A DNA stretch of 64,000 bases from CAWGOF01 sp963824225 (GTDB lineage: Bacteria; Acidobacteriota; Polarisedimenticolia; Polarisedimenticolales; Polarisedimenticolaceae). Positions 57,782 through 64,000 of this stretch are shown in pieces; positions within the stretch are counted from its first letter, which is position 1; each line of letters starts with the position of its first letter. Under the pieces are notes generated by a model, which was not told where the DNA came from, did not search any database, and was given only the letters and a program-made list of their open reading frames with translations. The stretch spans positions 2,232,001 to 2,296,000 of the forward strand of contig CAWGOF010000003.1 in assembly GCA_963824225.1 (NCBI GenBank), given 5' to 3'. The position numbers were made by a program, and so were the translations under genes.

Positions 57782-58776
57782 CGACGTTCCTCACCGGAGC
57801 GAGCGGATTCGTGGGCGGCCACGTGCTGCGCGCCCTCGTGGCGCGGGGCGATCGAGTGGTGTGCCTCGTCCGCGACCCCGCAGCGAGCGACGGCGTGGCC
57901 CGCGTGGGCGGAGCGCCGGTCGTCGGTGACCTGCGCGACCCGGCCGCGGTGCGGCGGGCGATGCGCGGGTCCGAGGTCGTGTACCACTGCGCGGCGGACT
58001 ATCGGCTGTGGGTTCCTGACGCCGAGGCGATGTATGCGTCGAACGTCGCCGGGACGCGCAACGTGCTGGCCGCCGCCGCCGACTGCGGGGCGCGGCGTGT
58101 CGTGTACACGAGCACCGTGGGCGCGATCGGGCTGCGCGAGGATGGACAGCCGAGCGACGAGACCACGCCGTCCCGGCTCGAAGATATGATCGGTCCGTAC
58201 AAGCGCAGCAAGTTCCAGGCGGAGCGCGTGGCCGACGAATGGGTGGGGCGGGGCTTGCCCGTGGTGATCGTCAGCCCGTCGGCGCCCGTCGGCGAGCGCG
58301 ACGTGAAGCCCACGGCGACCGGCCGGATGATCCTCGACTTCCTGCACGGGCGGATCCGCGCGTTCGTCGATACGGGGCTCAACCTGGTCGACGTGCGCGA
58401 CGTCGCGGCGGGCCACTTGCTGGCCGAGGCGCGCGGGCGCGTGGGCGAGAAGTACATCCTGGGTCATACCAACCTGAGTCTCGAGGAGATCCTGGCGCTC
58501 TTGGCCCGGATCGTCGGCGTGCCCCGCCCGCGGATCCGTCTTCCGCACTGGATCCCGCTCGCCGCGGCGACCGTGGAGACGCGGTGGGCCGAATGGCGTG
58601 GACGCGAGCCGCGGCTCGAGGTCGACGCGGTGCTCCTCGCACGCCACCGTATGTACTTCGACGCGAGCAAGGCCGTGCGCGAGCTCGGTCTGCCGCAGAC
58701 GCCGGTCGAGGACGCCCTGGCCCGCGCGGTGGCCTGGTTCCGGGACGCGGGGCACGCCCCACGCGCGGTGGCCTGA
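57778..58776 (+). CDS. hpnA: Hopanoid-associated sugar epimerase HpnA
   Basis: A 332-residue short-chain dehydrogenase/epimerase of the extended type. The NAD motif TGASGFVGGHV is at 6-16 and the catalytic Y141-x3-K145 in PYKRSK. It is closest to HpnA, a gene regularly found in hopanoid clusters; in proteobacteria its loss alters methyl- or sugar-hopanoid profiles, but its exact reaction is not settled. Start GTG 57778 overlaps the hpnH stop, and its own stop overlaps hpnG. Confidence 0.9.
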   Translation: MTTFLTGASGFVGGHVLRALVARGDRVVCLVRDPAASDGVARVGGAPVVGDLRDPAAVRRAMRGSEVVYHCAADYRLWVPDAEAMYASNVAGTRNVLAAAADCGARRVVYTSTVGAIGLREDGQPSDETTPSRLEDMIGPYKRSKFQAERVADEWVGRGLPVVIVSPSAPVGERDVKPTATGRMILDFLHGRIRAFVDTGLNLVDVRDVAAGHLLAEARGRVGEKYILGHTNLSLEEILALLARIVGVPRPRIRLPHWIPLAAATVETRWAEWRGREPRLEVDAVLLARHRMYFDASKAVRELGLPQTPVEDALARAVAWFRDAGHAPRAVA

Positions 58777-59555
58777 TGCGGGCGAGCGCGTCGTCGCCGG
58801 CCGCGCTCGAATCGGCCGCCGGGCCGACGGTCGTCGTCGCCGCGCTGCACGAAGAGGTCGCCGTGCTCCTCGAGCGCACGAGCGTGTCGTCCGTGCTGCG
58901 TCTCGGAAGCCAGCGGGCCGTGTGCGGCCGGCTCGGGCGCACACCGGTCGTCGTCGGCGTCACGGGGGATGGCCGTGCCGCCGCCGCGCGGGGTCTCGAG
59001 TGGATCCTCGATTCCGTTCCCGCGGGACGAGTCCTGAGCGTCGGGATCGCGGGTGCGCTCACGCCCGACCTCGGTCCGGGATCGATCGTCGTCGGGCGCG
59101 CCGTGTTCGACGGCGATCGACCGACAGCGCCGCCCGATCCGGCATGGCTCAGGCGCGCCGAGCGCGTGGGTAGCGCCGTGCTCGGCGTGTGCGTGACCTC
59201 CGAGCGCATCCTGGTCCGCGCGACGGACAAGGCCGCGACCGCGAGGGCTCTCGGTCACGCGGGACCCGTGACCGTCGACCTCGAGTCCGCGGTCTACGCT
59301 GGCGTGGCGGCCCGGCGGGGCGTTCCGAGCCTCGCGGTTCGCGCGGTGGCGGACACGGCTTGGGAAGACCTGCCGCTCGATTTCGAAGCGCTTCGAGGGG
59401 CCGGGGGTGGCGTGTCGCGGTTCCGCGTGATCGTCCGGGCGCTCGCCCACCCGCGGGCGATCCCCGGACTCGTCGAGCTGCGGCGGCGCGTGACGACGTG
59501 CGCCGAGCGGCTCGCCGGGTTCGTATCGGCGCTCGTCGACGGCGGTGGGTCATGA
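58776..59555 (+). CDS. hpnG: Adenosylhopane nucleosidase HpnG
   Basis: Removes adenine from adenosylhopane to give ribosylhopane. The 259-residue protein has the nucleoside phosphorylase/MTAN fold: VVVAALHEEVAVL near the start, SVGIAGALTPDLGPGSIVVG and VDLESAVYAGVAARRGVPSLAVRAVAD. Order after HpnH and HpnA fits the side-chain pathway. The ATG at 58776 shares its A with the hpnA stop. Confidence 0.9.
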   Translation: MRASASSPAALESAAGPTVVVAALHEEVAVLLERTSVSSVLRLGSQRAVCGRLGRTPVVVGVTGDGRAAAARGLEWILDSVPAGRVLSVGIAGALTPDLGPGSIVVGRAVFDGDRPTAPPDPAWLRRAERVGSAVLGVCVTSERILVRATDKAATARALGHAGPVTVDLESAVYAGVAARRGVPSLAVRAVADTAWEDLPLDFEALRGAGGGVSRFRVIVRALAHPRAIPGLVELRRRVTTCAERLAGFVSALVDGGGS

Positions 59556-60604
59556 GCCCCCCGCGGCGCGCCGAAACGGCGCTCGACGCGCGGGTCCTCG
59601 GCCGCGATCGCAAGGCCGAGCACATCCGGCTGGCCCTCGAGCCGCGGATGCAGCTCGAGCGCAACTACTTCGAGGACTGGCGGCTCGAGCACCGCGCGCT
59701 TCCGGAGATCGATTTCGACGAGATCGACACCGGGGTGACGTTCCTCGGCAAGCGTCTCGATGCACCGCTCCTGATCTCGTGCATGACCGGCGGGACGGAG
59801 GACGCGACGCGCATCAACCGGAACCTGGCCCGCGGCGCGGAGGAGACGCGCATCGCCGTCGGCGTAGGGTCGCAGCGCAAGGCGATCGAGGACCCCTCGA
59901 CGGTCGAGACGTTCCGCGTCCGGCCGCTCGCCCCGTCGGTCCCGCTGCTCGCGAACCTCGGCGCGGTCCAGCTGAACTACGGGTACGACCTGTCACAGTG
60001 CCGCGCGGCGGTCGAGATGATCGAGGCCGACGCGCTCGTCCTGCACGTGAACGCGCTGCAGGAGGCGCTGCAGCCCGAGGGCCAGCGGAACTTCCACCGG
60101 CTGATCCCGCGCATGGGGCAAGTGGCACGAGATCTCGGCGTACCCGTGGTGGCCAAGGAGATCGGCTGCGGGATCTCGCGGGACGTGGCTCGGGCCCTCG
60201 CGGACCACGGGATCCACGCGGTCGATACCGCGGGGCTCGGCGGCACGAGCTGGGCCCGCATCGAAGCCGCCCGGTCGGACGATGCGGACCTGGGCGAGCT
60301 GTTCGCCGACTGGGGCATCCCCACGCCGACCGCGATCCGGCGCCTGCGCGACGTGCCCGGCCTGACGCTGATCGGGAGCGGCGGCGTGCGCAACGGGATC
60401 GACGTGGCCAAGGCGCTGGCGCTCGGCGCCGACGTCGTCGGAATGGCCTATCCTTTCCTCGTTGCCGCCGACGAGTCCAAGGAGCGGGTGGTCGAGAAGG
60501 TCCGACGCACCGTCGAGGAGCTGAAGATCTGCATGTTCTGCGTCGGCGCGCGAACGGTCGCCGAGCTCAAGCGCGCGCGGGTGGTCCGCGCGAGGCGCGG
60601 ATGA
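59552..60604 (+). CDS. fni: Type 2 isopentenyl-diphosphate isomerase
   Basis: FMN- and NAD(P)H-dependent interconversion of IPP and DMAPP. 350 residues of the Idi-2 TIM-barrel family: RKAEHIRLAL, LISCMTGGTEDATRINRNLA (FMN/substrate loop), GVGSQRKAIEDP, VVAKEIGCGISRDVA and LIGSGGVRNGIDVAKALALGAD. Type 2 isomerase in a hopanoid operon supplies precursors for squalene. The ATG at 59552 overlaps the hpnG stop and the end overlaps the squalene-synthase start. Confidence 0.94.
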   Translation: MSPPRRAETALDARVLGRDRKAEHIRLALEPRMQLERNYFEDWRLEHRALPEIDFDEIDTGVTFLGKRLDAPLLISCMTGGTEDATRINRNLARGAEETRIAVGVGSQRKAIEDPSTVETFRVRPLAPSVPLLANLGAVQLNYGYDLSQCRAAVEMIEADALVLHVNALQEALQPEGQRNFHRLIPRMGQVARDLGVPVVAKEIGCGISRDVARALADHGIHAVDTAGLGGTSWARIEAARSDDADLGELFADWGIPTPTAIRRLRDVPGLTLIGSGGVRNGIDVAKALALGADVVGMAYPFLVAADESKERVVEKVRRTVEELKICMFCVGARTVAELKRARVVRARRG

Positions 60605-61554
60605 TCGACCCGATCCCTACCGTCGGAACGCCGGCCCGCCTGGACTCGCTCCTCGCCGAGACGAGCCGCACGTTCGCGCTGACGATTCCGCTACTTCCCG
60701 AGCCGACGCGCTGCGAGGTCACGGTCGCGTACCTGCTGTTCCGCGTCGCGGACACGCTCGAGGACGCGACCGAGTGGGGTGCCTCGCGCAAGCGCGCGGA
60801 GCTCGCTCGACTCGGCGAGACCCTGCGGGAGGATGCCCACGCCGGCGAGACCGATCGGCTCGCCGCTCGCTGGACGGCGATGCCCCCGTGCGCGCATGCC
60901 GGGTACCGCGAGCTGCTCGCCGCGTTGCCCGAGGTTCTCTCGGCCCTCGAGCAGCTCGGACGCCCCGCACAGACCGCGATCCGAGCCCATCTCGGGCGGA
61001 CGATCGACCGGATGGCCGGGTTCGTCGGTCAGGATACGGATCGCGGGCCCCGGCTCGCCGATCTCGCCGACCTGCAACGCTACTGCTACGCTGTCGCGGG
61101 CATCGTAGGGGAGATGCTGACCGAGCTGTTCCTGATCGGGCGTCCGAAGCTCGACCGGGTCGCGGCCGAGCTTCGCTCCGGAGCCCCTGCGTTCGGCGAG
61201 GCGTTGCAGCTCGTGAACATCCTGAAGGACGCGGCGGCGGACGCGAGCGAGGGGCGGTCGTTCCTGCCGTCCGCGGTCGCGCGCGAGGAGGTCTTCGGCC
61301 TCGCCCGCGCCGATCTCGCCGCCGCTGGGCGATACTGCCGCACGCTGGCCCGCGCCGGCGGGCCGCGCGGGCTACTCGAGTTCACCGCGTTGCCGGTGCT
61401 CCTGGCACGGGCGACGCTCGACCGTGTGGAGCGTGACGGCGCGGGAGCGAAGCTCTCGCGTCTCGAGGTCGTGGCGATCGCCACCCGGCTGCGGGAGGCG
61501 CTCGACCGGGACCGCTACGACGATCTGTGGACCGAAAGGCGGCAAACGAGATGA
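60601..61554 (+). CDS. Squalene synthase-type (squalene/phytoene synthase family) enzyme
   Basis: Joins two farnesyl diphosphates to make squalene, or presqualene diphosphate. 317 residues. The first Asp-rich motif is D51-T-L-E54-D55 in RVADTLEDATE, the second is within NILKDAAADASEGRSFLP, and YCYAVAGIVGEMLTELF matches the conserved family core. In most hopanoid producers, HpnC, HpnD and HpnE do this job in three steps; here only one enzyme is present, and its single-enzyme SQS-like look (LQLVNILKD) suggests direct synthesis, though HpnD-like activity cannot be excluded. Confidence 0.88.
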   Translation: MIDPIPTVGTPARLDSLLAETSRTFALTIPLLPEPTRCEVTVAYLLFRVADTLEDATEWGASRKRAELARLGETLREDAHAGETDRLAARWTAMPPCAHAGYRELLAALPEVLSALEQLGRPAQTAIRAHLGRTIDRMAGFVGQDTDRGPRLADLADLQRYCYAVAGIVGEMLTELFLIGRPKLDRVAAELRSGAPAFGEALQLVNILKDAAADASEGRSFLPSAVAREEVFGLARADLAAAGRYCRTLARAGGPRGLLEFTALPVLLARATLDRVERDGAGAKLSRLEVVAIATRLREALDRDRYDDLWTERRQTR

Positions 61555-63476
61555 AACAGTTTCCGCACCTGGAGCGCCTGCAAGACCCGGCCGACTTGCG
61601 CCGGATGTCGTTCGAGGAGCTCGAGGTCCTCGCGCGCGAGATTCGCGATGCGATCTGCGATCAGGTGTCGCGCTCGGGCGGGCACCTGGCGCCGAACCTC
61701 GGTGTGGTCGAGCTGACCCTGGCCCTGCACCGTGTGTTCGACTTCGGTCACGATCGGCTGCTGTTCGACGTCGGGCACCAGTGCTATGCGCACAAGCTGA
61801 TCACCGGTCGCTTGCCGCTCCTCGGCCGCCTGCGACAGCGGGACGGGATGGCCGGGTTCCCCGAGCCGCGCGAGAGCGCGTACGACCTGTTCAGCGTCGG
61901 TCACGCGGGCACGGGCGTCTCGACCGCGATCGGGGTCGCTCGCGGCGATCAGCTGAACGGCCAATCCGACCGCCGGACCGTCGTGCTCGTCGGCGACTCG
62001 TCGATCGTCAACGGCGTTGCGATGGAGGGGCTCAACAACGCGGGCACGCTGCACCGGCAGTTCCTCGTCGTGCTCAACGACAACGGCATGTCGATCGGCC
62101 ACCCGCAGGGCGCGCTCGCCAGCTATTTCGACAAGCTGCGCATCAGCCACCGCTTCGCCGAGATGAAAGACCGCGCGCACGAGCTGCTCAAGCACGTTCC
62201 CGTGCGCTCGGCGATCGAGGACCTGTATCGCCGGCTGGGCGAGATGACCAAGGCCGCGCTCGACCATACGCACCTGTTCGAGCACTTCGGCCTGCTGTGC
62301 CTGGGGCCGATCGACGGACACGATCTGCACGGCCTCGTCGAGATGCTCGAGGCGGTCAAGAACGTCGATCGCCCGCTGTTGCTCCACGTCAAGACGATCA
62401 AGGGCAAGGGGTTCGACTTCTCGTCCGCCGATCCGACCACGTTCCACTCGCCGAAGCCGTTCAAGGTCAACGGCTGCCAGGTGGAGCTGAACTCGGGTGG
62501 CCGCTCGTTCACCGCGGCGTACGCCGACGCGATCTCGGACCTGCTGCGTCGCGACCCGCGGGTCGTCACGGTGACGGCCGGCATGCCCGACGGCACCGGC
62601 CTGGCCAAGGTGATCCCGCAGTTCCCGGACCGCGCATTCGACGTGGGCATCGCCGAGTCGCACGCGGTCGACATGTGCGCCGGGATGGCCAAAGTCGGTC
62701 TCAAGCCGTTCGCCACGATCTACTCGACGTTCCTGCAGCGCGGGTTCGATCAGGTGTTCCAGGAGGTCGCGCTCCAGGGGCTGCCGGTGCGGTTCTGCAT
62801 GGACCGCGCGGGCGTCGTGGGCGGGGACGGCGCCGTGCACCACGGGTTCCTCGATATCGCGTACCTGCGAGGGTTTCCGCGCATGGTGCTGCTCGCGGCG
62901 ATGGACGAGCCCAACCTGCGGGCTGCGCTCGAGTTCATGCTCCAGTACTCGGACGGTCCGTCGGCCGTGCGCTATCCACGCGACACCGTGCCCACGCCGC
63001 CGCACGCCCGCGCGGTTCCACCGTTCGAGATGGGCCGGGCGAACCTGCTGGCCGACGGCGACGACTTGGCGATCCTGGCCTACGGCTTCCCGGCGAACCA
63101 CGCGCTCGAGGCGCGGGAGAAGCTGGCCGTGGCGGGGTACTCGGTCGCGGTGTACGACGCGCGGTTCGCCAAACCGGTCGACATCGAGCTGGTCGAGCGG
63201 CTCGTCGCGGCCGGAACGCCGATCCTGACCGTCGAGGACCACCACCGGATCGGCGGCTTCGGCGCGTCGGTCGTCGAGGCGTGCAACGACGGGGGTGTCG
63301 CGACCGAAGGGATCCAGCGCCTCGGGCTTCCGGACAGCTGGATCTACCAGGGCTCGCGCGCGAGCCAGCTCGAGGAGGCCGGGATCTCGGCCGACGGGAT
63401 CGCGCGGGCAGCCGCCGAGATCCTCGCCGCGACCCCGGGGCTGCGCCTGAAGCGGATGCGCTTCTCCGCGAGCTGA
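61551..63476 (+). CDS. dxs: 1-deoxy-D-xylulose-5-phosphate synthase
   Basis: First enzyme of the MEP isoprenoid pathway; condenses pyruvate and glyceraldehyde-3-phosphate with thiamine diphosphate. 641 residues. The N-terminal His (GGHLAPNLG), FDVGHQCYAHKL and SVGHAGTGVSTAIG, the DRAGVVGGDGAVHHG loop and the C-terminal GFGASVVEACND fit Dxs. The ThDP motif is GDSSIVNGVAMEGLNNAG...LND in place of the usual GDGAMTGGMAFEALNHAG, and IAESHAV replaces IAEQHAV, placing it in a divergent Dxs branch. It closes the hopanoid operon; its ATG overlaps the previous stop. Confidence 0.92.
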   Translation: MKQFPHLERLQDPADLRRMSFEELEVLAREIRDAICDQVSRSGGHLAPNLGVVELTLALHRVFDFGHDRLLFDVGHQCYAHKLITGRLPLLGRLRQRDGMAGFPEPRESAYDLFSVGHAGTGVSTAIGVARGDQLNGQSDRRTVVLVGDSSIVNGVAMEGLNNAGTLHRQFLVVLNDNGMSIGHPQGALASYFDKLRISHRFAEMKDRAHELLKHVPVRSAIEDLYRRLGEMTKAALDHTHLFEHFGLLCLGPIDGHDLHGLVEMLEAVKNVDRPLLLHVKTIKGKGFDFSSADPTTFHSPKPFKVNGCQVELNSGGRSFTAAYADAISDLLRRDPRVVTVTAGMPDGTGLAKVIPQFPDRAFDVGIAESHAVDMCAGMAKVGLKPFATIYSTFLQRGFDQVFQEVALQGLPVRFCMDRAGVVGGDGAVHHGFLDIAYLRGFPRMVLLAAMDEPNLRAALEFMLQYSDGPSAVRYPRDTVPTPPHARAVPPFEMGRANLLADGDDLAILAYGFPANHALEAREKLAVAGYSVAVYDARFAKPVDIELVERLVAAGTPILTVEDHHRIGGFGASVVEACNDGGVATEGIQRLGLPDSWIYQGSRASQLEEAGISADGIARAAAEILAATPGLRLKRMRFSAS

Positions 63477-63544
63477 GCCGGCCCGTCACCATTGACCCAG
63501 GCGTTGGCCCGGGCGAACATGGGGCTTCCCCGATGGAGGTTCCC

Positions 63545-64000
63545 GTGCGCCCGATGCGGATCGCCCTGCCCCTCCTGTTTCTCGCGGGTCTCGCCCTCCC
63601 GGCCACGGCCGAGGAAGGCATGTGGATGCCGCAGCAGATCCCGCTCCTGGCCCGCCGGCTCAAGGACCTGGGGTTCTCGGGCGACGCCCGTGCGTTCGCC
63701 GACCTCGCGGGCCAGCCGATGGGGGCGATCGTCTCGCTCGGCGGCTGCAGCGCCTCGTTCGTCTCCCCCGAGGGTCTCATCGTCACCAATCACCACTGCG
63801 TGACGGGGGCGCTGCAGTACAACTCGAAGCCCGATAGCAATCTGCTGCGAGACGGATACCTCGCGCGCAGCCGCGCCGAGGAGCTGTGGAACGGGCCGGG
63901 ATCCCGCGTGCTGATCACGACGCGGGTCACCGAGGTCACGGAAGACCTGGGCCGGCGGCTCACGACCGGGCTGTCGGACCGCGAGCGCCAGCGGATCGTC
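63545..64000 (+). CDS. S46-family dipeptidyl-peptidase, N-terminal part (3' truncated)
   Basis: The window ends within this gene; about 152 residues are visible. A signal peptide (RIALPLLFLAGLALPATA) leads to the S46 start EEGMWMPQQIPLL and the chymotrypsin-like segment SLGGCSASFVSPEGLIVTNHHCV, in which HH contains the catalytic His of DPP7/DPP11-type peptidases. These cut dipeptides from the N-terminus of oligopeptides in the periplasm. The start GTG at 63545 is preferred, with GGAGG five bases before it; an upstream ATG (63533) and an internal ATG are possible. Confidence 0.9.
   Translation, partial: MRPMRIALPLLFLAGLALPATAEEGMWMPQQIPLLARRLKDLGFSGDARAFADLAGQPMGAIVSLGGCSASFVSPEGLIVTNHHCVTGALQYNSKPDSNLLRDGYLARSRAEELWNGPGSRVLITTRVTEVTEDLGRRLTTGLSDRERQRIV

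Noticed and set aside
60601..61554. Phytoene synthase for carotenoids
   Set aside because: The surrounding genes are hopanoid genes and the second motif looks like squalene synthase; no carotenoid gene in the window.

Overview
The window is GC-rich, densely packed bacterial chromosome: about 60 genes, short intergenic gaps and many 4-base stop/start overlaps. Several features point to a Gram-negative, didermic, hopanoid-making bacterium: a hopanoid operon with HpnH/HpnA/HpnG, an HpnN-like RND exporter, the remnant of a TonB-dependent receptor, an S46 peptidase, Hanks-type kinases, DUF4331/HupE genes, and a secreted protein carrying the DCNxNGxPDEC repeat. This mix is most often met in Acidobacteriota and neighbouring deep phyla (Myxococcota, Planctomycetota). 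That placement is inference; there is no rRNA gene here. I saw no tRNA, IS element, prophage or CRISPR array.

Layout. 0-7.4 kb: end of a LamG protein, a membrane protein, a Ser/Thr kinase, ferritin, an aromatic-amino-acid-decarboxylase-type PLP enzyme, a secreted Asp-box protein and a small hypothetical. 7.4-15.5 kb: DUF1428, uppP, an HpnN-like MMPL exporter, ornithine aminotransferase, two small conserved genes, hutI and a DivIVA protein. 15.5-18.1 kb: an accessory patch (secreted proteins, esterase, AlkD-like repair protein, micro-membrane protein, one hydrolase remnant). 18.1-24 kb: hemW-lepA-yggS, then a divergent RodZ-like/DUF2914 gene, RNase H and a zinc-ribbon coiled-coil protein. 24-27 kb: hemerythrin, a PlsC fusion and a CdsA-like membrane protein. 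27-34.6 kb: zwf-pgl facing tkt and glk, with a 2.2 kb accessory island (Uma2, DUF4160/DUF2442, broken kinase and DUF5661 genes) at the convergence point. 34.6-45.6 kb: M1 peptidase, glutamate dehydrogenase, a frameshifted oxoprolinase, a ROK kinase between inverted repeats, a frameshifted lipase-like gene and a YdjM-type membrane protein. 45.6-51.1 kb: SLC13/ArsB permease, collapsed TonB receptor, HupE/UreJ, DUF4331 and a TPR lipoprotein. 51.2-54.6 kb: serine hydrolase, RskA-type anti-sigma with its ECF sigma factor, and TetR. 54.8-63.5 kb: seven-gene hopanoid operon (shc-hpnH-hpnA-hpnG-fni-squalene synthase-dxs). The window ends inside an S46 peptidase.

How genes work together. The hopanoid operon runs from the first MEP-pathway step (Dxs) through IPP isomerase and squalene synthase to hopene, then adds and trims the adenosyl side chain. 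The HpnN-like exporter lies 43 kb away beside uppP. zwf, pgl, tkt and the glucokinase supply NADPH and pentose phosphates. Sigma/anti-sigma and TetR genes sit just upstream of the hopanoid operon and may help control it (inference).

Most unusual points: a 37-38 bp inverted repeat around the ROK kinase gene; two genes reduced to their N- and C-terminal ends (kinase at 31.1 kb, TonB receptor at 47 kb); several single-base frameshifts; two probable CTG starts; a PlsC-kinase-like fusion beside a CdsA-like gene lacking its signature acids; and a squalene-hopene cyclase with D-C-D-T in place of the DXDD motif.
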